Shown: positions 49,415 to 58,773 of the stretch, piece by piece
Numbering within the stretch: the first letter of the stretch is position 1
How the letters are laid out: every line of letters starts with the position of its first letter
Notes under the pieces: generated by a model
The model's database searches: none
What the model was told of the DNA's origin: nothing
Seen by the model: only the letters and a program-made list of their open reading frames with translations
Assembly: GCF_030067705.1 (NCBI RefSeq)
Contig: NZ_JASJEX010000003.1
Location: 62,001-126,000, forward strand
From: Kribbibacterium absianum
GTDB lineage: Bacteria; Actinomycetota; Coriobacteriia; Coriobacteriales; Atopobiaceae
DNA length: 64,000 nt
Direction: 5' to 3'
Translations under genes and position numbers: made by a program

Positions 49415-50980
49415 GTGATCGAGGCTCGGGACATCGTTGCAGGACCGCTCCGCGGGGCGGGCTTCTCCGTTGCGGACGGCGAGACCCTGGCTCTGGTCGG
49501 CCCGAACGGCGCCGGCAAGTCGACGCTCCTACGGTTGCTCAACGGTCTTGACACGATGGCCAGTGGTTCCATCGTGGTCGACGGCGTGCGGGCCGACGGC
49601 TCCCGAGACGCTCGACGCGCCCTGCGGAGGCTCGTGGGGCTCGTGCGACAGGACCCGCGGTGCCAGCTGGTGAGCGGCCGCGTCCTTGACGAGGCCATGT
49701 TCGGTCCGCGCAACCTGGGATTCACCGTCGCGCTGGCGCGCGAGAGGGCTCAACACGCGCTGGGGCAGGTGGGGCTGGCCGACATGGGCGCCCGCGCCGC
49801 CGAGACGCTCTCGGGCGGCGAGCTGCAGCGGCTCGCGGTGGCCGGGGTGCTCGCGATGGAGCCGGCGTGGCTCGCGGTGGACGAGCCCTGCGCGATGCTC
49901 GACGAGGCGGCGCGCGCGACGGTTCGCCGGGCGCTCGGTCACGGCCGCGGCGCTGCCGGCGTGGTGTGTGCCACCCACTACGTCCGGGAGGTGGCCGCAG
50001 CAGACTCGGTTTTGGTACTCGCCCGTGGCGGCCGACAGGTGTCCCCGGAGGAGCTGTTCGGAGATTCCGCGCTCCTGGCGGACTCCTCGTTGGCTGGCTC
50101 GCTCGCCGCCGAGGCGGCGTCGTTCCTTGTGGAGAAGGATGCCGGGCTGGATGCCCTGGCAGAGCCACGGGACGCGGTGCGCGCTCTCAAGGCGTCCGGG
50201 TTCCGGTTCGAGGCCCCGGAGCTCCACGGTGAGCCGACCGCAGACGGTGCACTCGTGCTCCAGGGCGCGACGGTGCGCGCCGGGCGCGCGAAGCTCCTCG
50301 ATGACGTGTGCCTGAGCGTTCCCCGGGGCGCCGTGACCGTGCTCGCCGGAAGGTCGGGGTCCGGAAAGACCACGGCCGCCCGGGCGCTGGCGGGGCTGCT
50401 CCGCTTGGACGGCGGCCGAGCTCTGCTCGACGGGCGCCCGGTGCGGGCGGGCGACGTGGGCCTGTGCTTGCAGCGAGCCTCTGACCAGCTGTTCTGTGAC
50501 ACGGTGCTGGAAGACGTGGCCTTCGGGCCACGACAGCTCGGGATGGCTCGTGACACTGCCATGACGGCTGCGCGGGAGGCGCTCGGGAGTGTCGGGCTGA
50601 GTCCGGACGTGTGGGGCCTATCGCCGTTCGCGTTGTCGGGCGGGGAGGCGCGCAAGGCCGCGATGGCCGGCGTGGTCGCGTGCCGTCCGCGCGCGTACGT
50701 GCTCGACGAGCCCACGGCGGGCCTGGACGGGCCGTCTCGGGAGGAGGTGCGGCGCCTGGTGGACACGCTGGCTCAGGAGGGCGCCGCCGTGCTCGTCGTG
50801 AGCCACGACCTGGACGAATGGCTGGCCGTCGCCGACTCGGTGGCGCTGATCGACCATGGGCGCCTGGTATGGAGCGGGGCACCGCGCGACGTGCTCGCGC
50901 CCGGCGTGGTCGAGCGTGCGGGGATGCGGCCGTCCCTCGGCCTGCTGATGCTGCGCGAGGCGACGGGGTGGTCGCAATGA
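49415..50980 (+). CDS. ecfA: ECF transporter ATPase, two ATPase domains fused (EcfA1-EcfA2)
   Basis: 521 residues from GTG 49415 (ACAGGGGAG upstream). Two ABC ATPase domains in one chain. Domain 1: Walker A GPNGAGKS (29-36), Q-loop RQDPRCQLV, signature LSGGE, Walker B AWLAVDEP. Domain 2: GRSGSGKT (312-319), QRASDQLFCDTV, LSGGEARK, YVLDEPTAGLDG, switch His in VVSHDLDE. Energises vitamin/cofactor uptake with EcfT and a substrate-binding S component; no S component is in the window, so it probably serves several encoded elsewhere (group II). Usually A1 and A2 are separate genes here after rplQ. Overlaps ecfT by 4 bases. Confidence 0.92.
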   Translation: MIEARDIVAGPLRGAGFSVADGETLALVGPNGAGKSTLLRLLNGLDTMASGSIVVDGVRADGSRDARRALRRLVGLVRQDPRCQLVSGRVLDEAMFGPRNLGFTVALARERAQHALGQVGLADMGARAAETLSGGELQRLAVAGVLAMEPAWLAVDEPCAMLDEAARATVRRALGHGRGAAGVVCATHYVREVAAADSVLVLARGGRQVSPEELFGDSALLADSSLAGSLAAEAASFLVEKDAGLDALAEPRDAVRALKASGFRFEAPELHGEPTADGALVLQGATVRAGRAKLLDDVCLSVPRGAVTVLAGRSGSGKTTAARALAGLLRLDGGRALLDGRPVRAGDVGLCLQRASDQLFCDTVLEDVAFGPRQLGMARDTAMTAAREALGSVGLSPDVWGLSPFALSGGEARKAAMAGVVACRPRAYVLDEPTAGLDGPSREEVRRLVDTLAQEGAAVLVVSHDLDEWLAVADSVALIDHGRLVWSGAPRDVLAPGVVERAGMRPSLGLLMLREATGWSQ

Positions 50981-51762
50981 GCCCGGTCTTTGGCGCCTAC
51001 GTGGCGGGGGACGGCTTCGCGCACCGGCTGGACGCGCGCGTGAAGGTACTGCTCTTGCTGCTTGCGACCGTGGCCGCCTTTGGCGCGGCGAACCTTGGGG
51101 CGGCGCTCGCGCTGCTCGGTGGCGCCGTGGCCTGCGCGGTGCTCGTGGGAGTGGCGCCGCGCTCTCTTGCGGCGGCCGCTGTGCCGGCGGCGGTGGTCCT
51201 CGTGTTCGCGTTCCTGGCCAACGCGCTCGTGGCCGACGGCACCGGCGACGTCACGCTCTTCGGCTCCTTCGGGGTGTCGTGGGACGGCCTCGCCCGCGGC
51301 GTGCTCGTGGTGGCGCGGATCCTGTCGCTCGTGGCCTGGTGCGCGGTCTTCTCGGCCACGACGTCCTCGGCCGACCTGTGCGAGGCGGTCGCGACGTTCG
51401 CGGCGCCGCTGCGGGGGGCTGGGGTCCCGGTGGACGCCTGGGCGATGACGCTGTCGTTGGCGGTGCGCTTCGTGCCGGACACGCTCGGGGAGCTCGCCAA
51501 CCTGCGGGACGCCCAGGCAGCGCGGGGCGTGGACCTGGCGGCCGGCGGGCCGGTGCGTCGCGTGCGGCGCATGGCGGCGCTGCTCGTCCCGCTGACGGTG
51601 GCCGAGTTCCGCCGGTCGCTGCAGGTGGCGGAGGCCATGGAGGACCGCTGTTGGGGCGAGGAGCCCTGGGCGCACGAGAGGCGGCCGCTCGGGGTGGGCG
51701 GCTGGCTGGCCTTGGGCTGCGGTATCGTGCTGTGCGTCGCATGCTGCGGCGTCGGGAGGTGA
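50977..51762 (+). CDS. ecfT: ECF transporter transmembrane component EcfT
   Basis: 261 residues from ATG 50977 (ATGA overlap with ecfA). Hydrophobic helices: LLLLLATVAAFGAANLGAAL, then AVVLVFAFLANALV and others. The coupling region has the ARG motif (AQAARGVDL); the second motif, normally xRG, appears as AMEDRCWGEE, i.e. slightly degenerate. The conserved N-terminal HRLDARVKV is present. Position between the ATPases and truA is the standard arrangement. Confidence 0.92.
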   Translation: MSPVFGAYVAGDGFAHRLDARVKVLLLLLATVAAFGAANLGAALALLGGAVACAVLVGVAPRSLAAAAVPAAVVLVFAFLANALVADGTGDVTLFGSFGVSWDGLARGVLVVARILSLVAWCAVFSATTSSADLCEAVATFAAPLRGAGVPVDAWAMTLSLAVRFVPDTLGELANLRDAQAARGVDLAAGGPVRRVRRMAALLVPLTVAEFRRSLQVAEAMEDRCWGEEPWAHERRPLGVGGWLALGCGIVLCVACCGVGR

Positions 51763-51765
51763 CGC

Positions 51766-52587
51766 ATGACCGAGAGGCTCGAAGGAACGGCGGCGGACCC
51801 CACGTTGGTGATCAAGCTGGGATACCGCGGCGGCGGGTTCTCGGGCTTTGCGGCCCAAGAGAACCAGCCGCAGCTGCGCACCGTGGCGGGCGAGCTCGAG
51901 CGGGCGCTCGAGACGTTCCTGCGGCGCCCGGTCGAGCTCACCTGTGCGGGGCGCACCGATGCCGGGGTGCACGCGCTGTCGCAGCACGTGAGCCTGCCCG
52001 TGACGCCCGAGGAGGCGGAGACGTTGACGGGGCGCCGGCTGATGGGCGCGCTGACGGCGCTGACCCCCGAGGACATCTCCATTCGGGGGCTCTACCGGGC
52101 CGCGCCGGGCTTCTCGGCACGGTTCGACGCGCTGAGCCGCACCTATCGCTACCGGATCGCGTGCGGGCCGCAGCCGGTGCTGGCCTGGGGCCACGCCTGG
52201 TGGCTGCGCTCGGAGCTCGACGTGGACGCCATGGACGCGGCGGCCCAGGCGTTGCTCGGCGAGCGGGACTTCAAGAGCTTTTGCAAGACGGCGTCCGCCC
52301 AGGACAAGCCCACCTGCCGCAACGTGACGCGCTGCCACGTGAGCCGCGCCAACGAGGCGGGCGAGGACCTCGTGGCGGTCGACATCCAGGCCAACGCGTT
52401 CTTGCACAACATGGTGCGCGCGATCGTGGGCACGCTCGTCGAGGTGGGCCGCGGGCTGCGGCCGGTGGACGGCATGGCGCAGATTCTCGCGGCTCGCGAC
52501 CGCCGCGCCGCAGGCCCGACGGCGCCTGCCAAGGGCCTGACCTTTGTGGACGTGGCCTATCCGGACGGCGCGCTCTCGCCCTGGTGA
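51766..52587 (+). CDS. truA: tRNA pseudouridine(38-40) synthase
   Basis: 273 residues. Catalytic CAGRTDAGVHALSQHVSL (nucleophilic Asp), RTYRYRI, FCKTA and NAFLHNMVRAIVGTLVEVG. It modifies U38-40 in tRNA anticodon stems. Starts 3 bases after ecfT, so part of the same operon. Confidence 0.96.
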   Translation: MTERLEGTAADPTLVIKLGYRGGGFSGFAAQENQPQLRTVAGELERALETFLRRPVELTCAGRTDAGVHALSQHVSLPVTPEEAETLTGRRLMGALTALTPEDISIRGLYRAAPGFSARFDALSRTYRYRIACGPQPVLAWGHAWWLRSELDVDAMDAAAQALLGERDFKSFCKTASAQDKPTCRNVTRCHVSRANEAGEDLVAVDIQANAFLHNMVRAIVGTLVEVGRGLRPVDGMAQILAARDRRAAGPTAPAKGLTFVDVAYPDGALSPW

Positions 52588-52746
52588 GGCGCGCCCGGCC
52601 CGTAAGGGGACGCCGAAGGCCCAAAGTACGGTAGACTGCATGTCTGTCAGCAACCTGGTAGGGGAGTGGCGCGGGTCTTCCGCGTGCGCAGCACCTGGGT
52701 CCGCATTCCAATCGGCCCCGAGGGGCCGCACGGTTAGGAGGCCGCC
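52588..52746 (+). promoter_or_regulatory. Leader region before the HD-domain gene
   Basis: 159 bases without a gene. A -10-like TAGACT (52632-52637) is followed by a GC-rich, fold-prone segment with hairpin GCGCGG/CCGCGTGC, the box-like AGGGGAGTGGC and, before the start codon, GGCCCC-GA-GGGGCC. It looks like a structured 5' leader, but I could not match it to a riboswitch class. Confidence 0.35.
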
Positions 52747-53340
52747 ATGGCAACGCTTCAGTCTGGCATCACCGACGAGCAGGCGCACGACCTGCTCACC
52801 ACCTACAACAAGGACCCGTTCCACGTGAGCCACGGCGAGACCGTCGGCGGCCTCATGCGCTACTTCGCGGCCGAGTACGACCCGGAGAACGAGGACTTCT
52901 GGTACCAGGTGGGGCTGTTGCACGACCTCGACTGGGAGATGTTCGACCCGGAGCTCCACACCCTCAAGACCGCCGAGCTGCTCGCCGAGGCCGGCGCTTC
53001 CCCCGAGCTGGCCAAGTCGATTCAGACGCACCAGAGCGACCTCAATCCGGACCTGCCGGCTCCCGAGCTCAAGATGGAGAAGATGCTCTACGCCTCGGAC
53101 GAGCTTTCGGGCCTCATCACTGCCTGTGTGGCGATGCGCCCGAGCAAGTCCGTGATGGACTTCAACGTGAAGTCGCTCAAGAAGAAGTTCAAGACCAAGT
53201 CCTTCGCCGCCGGCTGCAACCGCGACGACATCCGCCGCGGGGCCGAGCTCAACGGGCTCGAGCTGGACGAGCTGTTCGCCATGGTCATCGAGGGTATGAA
53301 GTCCTTCGCACCGGACAAGGACACCTTCGGGGCTGAGTAG
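52747..53340 (+). CDS. HD-domain metal-dependent phosphohydrolase
   Basis: 197 residues. The HD pattern: H26/H29, then GLLHDLDWE (H59-D60), then HTLKTAELL (H71) and THQSDL (H95), which are metal ligands in this superfamily. Substrate unknown; small HD proteins of this kind act on nucleotides or related phosphoesters. The ATG follows TTAGGAGG. It lies 25 bases upstream of a membrane transporter gene and probably shares its transcript. Confidence 0.8.
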   Translation: MATLQSGITDEQAHDLLTTYNKDPFHVSHGETVGGLMRYFAAEYDPENEDFWYQVGLLHDLDWEMFDPELHTLKTAELLAEAGASPELAKSIQTHQSDLNPDLPAPELKMEKMLYASDELSGLITACVAMRPSKSVMDFNVKSLKKKFKTKSFAAGCNRDDIRRGAELNGLELDELFAMVIEGMKSFAPDKDTFGAE

Positions 53341-53365
53341 CGCGAGGGTCTGAAGAAGGAGGCCC

Positions 53366-54400
53366 ATGCACGGCTTTGAAGGCGACGTCCTGGAGCTGCT
53401 CCGCGACGTGCTGACGGAGAGCGTGGAGGACACGCTCGTCCTGATCCCGTTCCTCTACCTCACGTACCTGGCAATGGAGGCCCTCGAGCACGGGGCCGCC
53501 GGTTGGTCGGAGCGCATCATCGTGCGCGCCGGCAAGGCGGGCCCCGTGCTTGGCGCCCTGCTGGGCGCGTTGCCGCAGTGCGGTTTCTCGGCCATGGGCG
53601 CGACGCTCTACGCGGGGCGCGTGGTGACGCTCGGCACGCTGATCGCCGTCGTCCTCTCCACGAGCGACGAGATGCTGCCGGTCTTTATCGCCAACGGCGC
53701 CCCGGTCGCGCAGATCGTCGCCATCGTGGGCTTCAAGGTGGCCATCGGCATGGTGGCCGGCCTGCTCGTCGACCTCAGCCTGCGGGTGTTCCGGATCCCG
53801 GTGGACAGGCGGCTCCGCATCTCCGAGCTGTGCGAGAAGGACGGCTGCGACTGCGGGTTCGAGGAGCTGACCGCAGGCCAGGACGAGGCGTTGGCCGAGA
53901 AGGTCTACGAGGACGACGGGGACCTGCGCGAGGCCGAGGGGTGCGCGGCGTGCGGGCACCACGAGCACCACGGCCATCATGAGCACGGGGCGCACCACCA
54001 TCACGGCTCGATATGGCGCAGCGCCCTCGTGCACACGGTGCAGGTCACGGTGTTCATCTTCCTGGTGACGCTCGTGCTGGAGCTCGTCATCGAGTCCGTG
54101 GGCACGGACGTCTTCGCCCAGTTCATGCTCGACCACCCCGAGCAGTCGGTGTTCGTGAGCGGCCTCGTGGGCCTGGTCCCCAACTGCGCGGCGAGCGTCG
54201 TGATCTCCGAGCTGTACCTGGAGGGCGCGCTCGGCTCCGGCGCCATGATCGCCGGCCTGCTGACCGGCGCGGGCGTGGGGCTGCTCGTGCTGTTCCGCGC
54301 GAACCGGCCCCTCAAACAGAACGTGGGCATCGTCGCTGTGCTCTACGGCATCGGCGTGCTGTGCGGGCTCATCGTCACCGCCAGCGGGTTCACGTTCTGA
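53366..54400 (+). CDS. Putative 10-TM metal/arsenic efflux protein (ArsP_2-like)
   Basis: 344 residues with two homologous membrane halves. Each half carries a GxxPxC-type motif: GALPQCGFSAMGATLYAGR (~65-83) and GLVPNCAASVVISELYLEGA. The central hydrophilic loop has CDCGFEE, CAACGHH and a run of His (HHEHHGHHEH, AHHHH), a likely metal sensor or ligand reservoir. The family has been annotated both as arsenic efflux and as putative manganese transporter; neither can be chosen here. Start ATG after AGAAGGAGG. Confidence 0.75.
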   Translation: MHGFEGDVLELLRDVLTESVEDTLVLIPFLYLTYLAMEALEHGAAGWSERIIVRAGKAGPVLGALLGALPQCGFSAMGATLYAGRVVTLGTLIAVVLSTSDEMLPVFIANGAPVAQIVAIVGFKVAIGMVAGLLVDLSLRVFRIPVDRRLRISELCEKDGCDCGFEELTAGQDEALAEKVYEDDGDLREAEGCAACGHHEHHGHHEHGAHHHHGSIWRSALVHTVQVTVFIFLVTLVLELVIESVGTDVFAQFMLDHPEQSVFVSGLVGLVPNCAASVVISELYLEGALGSGAMIAGLLTGAGVGLLVLFRANRPLKQNVGIVAVLYGIGVLCGLIVTASGFTF

Positions 54401-54604
54401 GCCCGTGGCCGTCGGTGCTCCCGCATTCGTGCGCGCCGGGCGCGCCCCCAATGTGACGAACGAAAGCAACGTGTTTGTTTGCTGAAGCCTCGGTGTGCCC
54501 TCTGTGATGCTCCGGACGGGCCTTGGGCACCTCGCTTTGCGCGCTGATACATTGGACACGCGGGCGCTGGAGCCCGAACAGCCACGTCAGCGGAGGGAGG
54601 TTCG

Positions 54605-55672
54605 ATGGTCGCGAAACCGCCCACAGTCTCGGTGATCATGCCGGTGTACAACGTCGAGCGGTACGTCGCGCGGGCCGTCGAGTCCATCCAGAACCAGACC
54701 TTCCGCGACTGGGAGCTCATCTGTGTGGACGATGGGTCCTCTGACGGCTCGGGCGCTGTGCTCGACCGTCTGGCCTCTCGCGACTGGCGCATCGAGGTCA
54801 TCCACACCGAGAACCAGGGCGCCGCCGCCGCGCGCAACGTCGCGCTCGACCGCGCCCGCGGCATCTACGTGCACTTCATCGACGCCGACGACTGGGTCGA
54901 GAAGGACATGCTCGAGCAGGAGGTGGCCTTCGCGCGGGTGCACGCCCTCGAGCTCGTGGTGGCCGGCTTCACGATCGAGACCTACTACACCGACGACGAG
55001 CACCTCACTGAGGAGAAGCGCGTCCCCACGCAGGTCTTCGACACGCGGGCGCAGTTCCGCTCGGAGGCCTGGCGCCTGTTCGACCAGAACCTCCTCTACA
55101 CGCCCTGGAACAAGCTGTTCCTGCGCGAGCGCATCGAGCGCCTGGGGCTGCGCTTCCGGCCGACGTTCTGGGACGACTTCCCCTTTGTGCTCGACTACAT
55201 CCGCGACGTGGAGCGCGTGGGCGTGATCGACCGCTGCTTCTATCACTTCGGTCGCAGCCGGGAGGAGTCCGAGACGGCCCGCTGGCGCCCCAACATGTAC
55301 GACAAGCGCGAGGAGGAGCACACCTGGATGCTCGACCTCTACGACCACTGGGGTCTCTCGGCGGACCCGGTGAGCGTGGAGATGATCCAGCGGCGCTACA
55401 TCGAGCGGCTCGTGGGATGCATCGAGAACGCCTGCAACCCGGCCAGCGAGCTCGCGGGCGCGGACCTCAAGGCGGCCGTGTCCCAGATGATCGAGTCGCC
55501 GCGCGCCCAGCAGGCCGTGGAGCTGGCCGTGCCGCGCACGTGGATGATGCGCGCGATGCTGCTGCCGATCCGCCAGAAGAACGTCTCGATGGCCATCGCC
55601 GAGGGCCGGGTTATCTCCGCAGTGAAGCGGGGCAACGTTAAGCTGTTCGCGACCTTGAAGGGACGGCGCTAG
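54605..55672 (+). CDS. Family 2 glycosyltransferase
   Basis: 355 residues. A GT-A fold: VSVIMPVYNVERYVARAVES, CVDDGSSDGS (nucleotide-sugar binding), NQGAAAARNVAL and the DxD-type FIDADDW (metal/UDP). A ~200-residue helical C-terminal part follows. No membrane segment. Likely adds sugars to a cell-envelope glycan; acceptor and donor unknown. The start ATG has GGAGGGAGG. It stands alone after a 204-base gap in which I see only a weak -10 (TACATT). Confidence 0.88.
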   Translation: MVAKPPTVSVIMPVYNVERYVARAVESIQNQTFRDWELICVDDGSSDGSGAVLDRLASRDWRIEVIHTENQGAAAARNVALDRARGIYVHFIDADDWVEKDMLEQEVAFARVHALELVVAGFTIETYYTDDEHLTEEKRVPTQVFDTRAQFRSEAWRLFDQNLLYTPWNKLFLRERIERLGLRFRPTFWDDFPFVLDYIRDVERVGVIDRCFYHFGRSREESETARWRPNMYDKREEEHTWMLDLYDHWGLSADPVSVEMIQRRYIERLVGCIENACNPASELAGADLKAAVSQMIESPRAQQAVELAVPRTWMMRAMLLPIRQKNVSMAIAEGRVISAVKRGNVKLFATLKGRR

Positions 55673-55789
55673 CGTTCGTCCCGCGTGGAAAACACACAGG
55701 TGCCCTGCTCCGGACACAGCGACCGAGCCCGTTGGGTAGGCACCCATGAGCGCGTCGCGCGGAAGCGGCGCTGATGAGAAAGGGAACCC

Positions 55790-56221
55790 ATGGGCAAGAA
55801 CGACGGCAAGAAGGTCAAGGTCCACTACACCGGCACGCTGGACGACGGCACCAAGTTCGACAGCTCCCATGACCGCAACGAGCCGCTGGAGTTCACGGTG
55901 GGCGCGGGCATGATGATCCCGGGCTTCGACATCGCCGTGCGCGACATGGAGCTGGGCGAGAAGAAGACCGTGCACCTGGAGCCGGACATGGCCTACGGCG
56001 AGCCGCGCGAGGACCTGGTGGTCACGTTCCCACGGGACCAGGTGCCGAACGTCGAGGAGCTCGAGGTGGGCCAGCGCATCTTCCTTCGCAGCCCCATGGG
56101 CAACCCGGTGCCGGCCAAGGTGACCAAGGTCGACGACAAGGAGGTCGTCGTGGACGCCAACCACGACCTGGCGGGCAAGCCGCTCAACTTCGAGATCGAG
56201 CTGGTGGAGGTCGAGGACTAG
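55790..56221 (+). CDS. SlyD-like FKBP peptidyl-prolyl isomerase
   Basis: 143 residues. The FKBP half-domains ([57 protein letters not shown]) surround an inserted IF chaperone domain (~70-125), closing with [20 protein letters not shown]. The His-rich SlyD tail is absent. It is a cytoplasmic folding helper. ATG after GAAAGGGAA; a terminator follows. Confidence 0.92.
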   Translation: MGKNDGKKVKVHYTGTLDDGTKFDSSHDRNEPLEFTVGAGMMIPGFDIAVRDMELGEKKTVHLEPDMAYGEPREDLVVTFPRDQVPNVEELEVGQRIFLRSPMGNPVPAKVTKVDDKEVVVDANHDLAGKPLNFEIELVEVED

Positions 56222-56246
56222 TCCTCGGACGCATGCAGCCCTTGAG

Positions 56247-56281
56247 GGCCCCTCTCGGCAGAGCCGGGAGGGGCCTTTTGC
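56247..56281 (+). terminator. Intrinsic terminator of the SlyD-like gene
   Basis: GGCCCCTCTCGGC pairs with GCCGGGAGGGGCC around AGA, followed by TTTTGCG. Confidence 0.92.
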
Positions 56282-56354
56282 GTCCCCAGTAACGTCGCCG
56301 CAACCCGCAAGCCCTAGGGTGGATAGCCCTGTCCCTCCCATTCGAGGGGGTTCC

Positions 56355-57974
56355 ATGGCCCAACCTCAGGCCCGTGCGGCCGCTCGCGCCCCGGAGCTGT
56401 TTCCCGTCGACGACGGGTACACCGGCAACCTGCGCGACGAGTCGCGCACCACCGGCTTTGCTGTGACCATCTCGTTCCCGACCAGCGAGGACGATGTCCG
56501 CGCGGTGCTCGCACAGCTGCGCGAGCAGGGGTGCACGGCCGTGACCGTGCAAGGGGCGCGCACGGGCCTCGCCGCGGGCGCGGTGCCCTTTGGCGGCTCG
56601 GTGATGGACCTCTCGCGCATGAAGCGCGTGACGGGCCTTCGCCAGGAGGGGGAGCGGTTCTTTGTGACCGTGCAGCCGGGCGTCGTGCTGCAGGACCTGC
56701 GCAACGCGCTGCGGCAGAAGCGCTTCGCCACGACGGGTTGGAGCGACGAGTCGCTGGCCGCCCTTGCGGCCTTCCGGGAGGCCGGGCCCTGGTTCTTCCC
56801 GACGGACCCCACCGAGACCTCGGCCACGATCGGCGGCATGGTGGCCTGCAACGCCTCGGGCGCGCGCAGCTTCCGCTACGGCCCCGTGCGACCGCACGTG
56901 CAGGCGCTGCGCGTGGTGCTGGCCGACGGCGAGACTCTGGCGCTCAGCCGCGGAGACGTGGCGGCGGAGGGCCGGGTGCTCACGCTCGTCACCGAGCAGG
57001 GCACCACGCGCACGGTGCCGGTGCCCACCTACACCATGCCGCACGCCAAGAACGCGAGCGGCTATCACGCGGCGCCGGACATGGATGCCGTGGACCTGTT
57101 CGTGGGATCGGACGGCACGTTGGGCGTCGTGACCGAGGTGGAGCTTGAGCTGCTGCCGTCCCCGGCGGTGACGTGGGGCGTCAACTGCTTCTTCGGCACC
57201 GAGGCCGAGGCGCTGGCCTTTGTCGAGGACGTGCGGCCGTCGGTGCCCGAGGCCGTTGCGGTGGAGTACTTCGACGCGGACGCCCTCGACGTGCTCCGCG
57301 CCCAGCGCGCGACCGGCGGCGCGTTCGCCACGCTGCCGGTGATTCCGGAGGACTGGCGCTTCTGCGTGTACGTGGAGCTGGCGGGGCCCGGCGAGGAGGC
57401 CGTCGCCGACGCGCTCGGGCGCGTGGCCGACGCGATGGTCGCGGCCGGGTCCACGCCTGCCAGGACCTGGGTGGGCCGCACGGACGTGGATCGCGAGTGC
57501 CAGCGGCTCTTCCGCCATGCGGTGCCGGAGTCCGTGAACATGCTCGTCGACGAGCGCCGCCGCACGGATCGGGCCATCACCAAGCTGGGCAGCGACATGT
57601 CGGTGCCCAACGGGCGCCTCTTGGACGTCATGGGCCTGTACCGCCGCACGCTCGCCGAGGAGGGCCTGCAGTCGGCCGTCTGGGGCCATATCGGCGACAA
57701 CCACCTGCACGTCAACGTCCTGCCCCGCACCATCGAGGACTACCGGCGGGGCAAGGCGCTCTTCGAGCGGTGGGCCGAGGAGGTCTCGGCCATGGGCGGA
57801 GCGGTCTCGGCCGAGCATGGCGTGGGCAAGCTCAAGCGGGCGTTCCTGATCCCGATGTACGGCCAGGAGGGCGTGGCGTCGATGGCCGCCACCAAGCGGG
57901 CGCTGGACCCGGACGGCCTGCTCGGTCGCGGCAATCTGTTCGACGAGGCGCTGCTGGGAAGCGAGGAGGTCTGA
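56355..57974 (+). CDS. FAD-linked oxidoreductase, D-lactate dehydrogenase/GlcD type
   Basis: 539 residues from ATG 56355 (GAGGGGGTTCC upstream; a GGATAGCCC-preceded ATG at 56319 is less likely). It has an FAD-binding PCMH domain (FPTSEDDVRAVLAQLREQGC; VQGARTGLAAGAVP; TDPTETSATIGGMVACNASG; GSDGTLGVVTEVELELL) and a C-terminal FAD-oxidase domain (GHIGDNHLHVNVLP; SAEHGVGKLK). In Acetobacterium the homologous LctD works with EtfAB to oxidise lactate by electron confurcation. With etfB starting in the next base, that role is inferred here; the substrate (lactate, glycolate or another 2-hydroxyacid) is open. Confidence 0.85.
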   Translation: MAQPQARAAARAPELFPVDDGYTGNLRDESRTTGFAVTISFPTSEDDVRAVLAQLREQGCTAVTVQGARTGLAAGAVPFGGSVMDLSRMKRVTGLRQEGERFFVTVQPGVVLQDLRNALRQKRFATTGWSDESLAALAAFREAGPWFFPTDPTETSATIGGMVACNASGARSFRYGPVRPHVQALRVVLADGETLALSRGDVAAEGRVLTLVTEQGTTRTVPVPTYTMPHAKNASGYHAAPDMDAVDLFVGSDGTLGVVTEVELELLPSPAVTWGVNCFFGTEAEALAFVEDVRPSVPEAVAVEYFDADALDVLRAQRATGGAFATLPVIPEDWRFCVYVELAGPGEEAVADALGRVADAMVAAGSTPARTWVGRTDVDRECQRLFRHAVPESVNMLVDERRRTDRAITKLGSDMSVPNGRLLDVMGLYRRTLAEEGLQSAVWGHIGDNHLHVNVLPRTIEDYRRGKALFERWAEEVSAMGGAVSAEHGVGKLKRAFLIPMYGQEGVASMAATKRALDPDGLLGRGNLFDEALLGSEEV

Positions 57975-57975
57975 G

Positions 57976-58773
57976 GTGCGACTGGTCGTCTGCCTGAAGG
58001 CGGTGCCGGCCTCGACAGAAGTGGCGATGGACCCGGTGACCCATACGATCGTCCGCGACGGCGGCGACGCCGTCTGGAACCCCTACGACACCGCCGCGCT
58101 CGAGGTGGCGCTCCGGCTCAAGGACGAGGCGCGAGCGGCCGGCCAGGAGGGGTGGGTCGGCGTGGTCTCGATGGGCATCCCGGCCACGGCGTCTCTTCTG
58201 GAGGACGCGCTCTCGCGCGGCGCCGACGAGGCGCTGCTCCTCTCGGACCGGGCCTTTGCCGGCAGCGACACCATCGCCACGTGTTACGCGCTGACGCTTG
58301 GCATCGGGCGCCTCTGCGCCGAGCCGGACCTCATCCTTTGCGGCAAGATGGCCGTGGACGGCGACACCGCACAGATCGGCCCCATGCTGGCTGCCGCGCT
58401 TCGGCTGCCGGTGGTGACGGGCGCCACGACGGTGGAGCGCCACGGGGCGGCCGTGGACGTGGAGCAGGTCTTCGACGGCGCGCGCCGGCGCCTCTGTATG
58501 CACGGGCCCGGCGTTGTGACCGTGGACAAGGACGCCGCGACGCTGCGCATGCCGTCCATCGAGGGCGTGCTGGCGGCCCGTCGGACTTCGGTCCCCGTGG
58601 CGACGGCTGCCGACCTGGGCGCCGACCTGGACCGGTGCGGCCTCGCCGGTTCGCCCACCCAGGTGGTCTCGTGCTTCGTGCCGGAGCGCGCGAGCGATGC
58701 CGTCGCCATCGAGGGCACGCCCGCGGAGCAGGCCGCGACCCTTGCGTACCTGATGGGGGAGGTGCTCGCATGA
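57976..58773 (+). CDS. etfB: Electron transfer flavoprotein beta subunit
   Basis: 265 residues, GTG 57976, one base after the dehydrogenase stop. RLVVCLKAVPASTEVAMDP, NPYDTAALEVALRL, GADEALLLSDRAFAGSDT and GKMAVDGDTAQIGPMLAAAL are EtfB hallmarks. It would carry the bifurcating FAD or AMP site and pair with EtfA. Overlaps the ferredoxin start by 4 bases. Confidence 0.93.
   Translation: MRLVVCLKAVPASTEVAMDPVTHTIVRDGGDAVWNPYDTAALEVALRLKDEARAAGQEGWVGVVSMGIPATASLLEDALSRGADEALLLSDRAFAGSDTIATCYALTLGIGRLCAEPDLILCGKMAVDGDTAQIGPMLAAALRLPVVTGATTVERHGAAVDVEQVFDGARRRLCMHGPGVVTVDKDAATLRMPSIEGVLAARRTSVPVATAADLGADLDRCGLAGSPTQVVSCFVPERASDAVAIEGTPAEQAATLAYLMGEVLA

Noticed and set aside
52588-52746. yybP-ykoY Mn riboswitch before the metal transporter
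   Set aside because: Only one box-like sequence (AGGGGAGTGGC) fits; the conserved 3' elements are missing.
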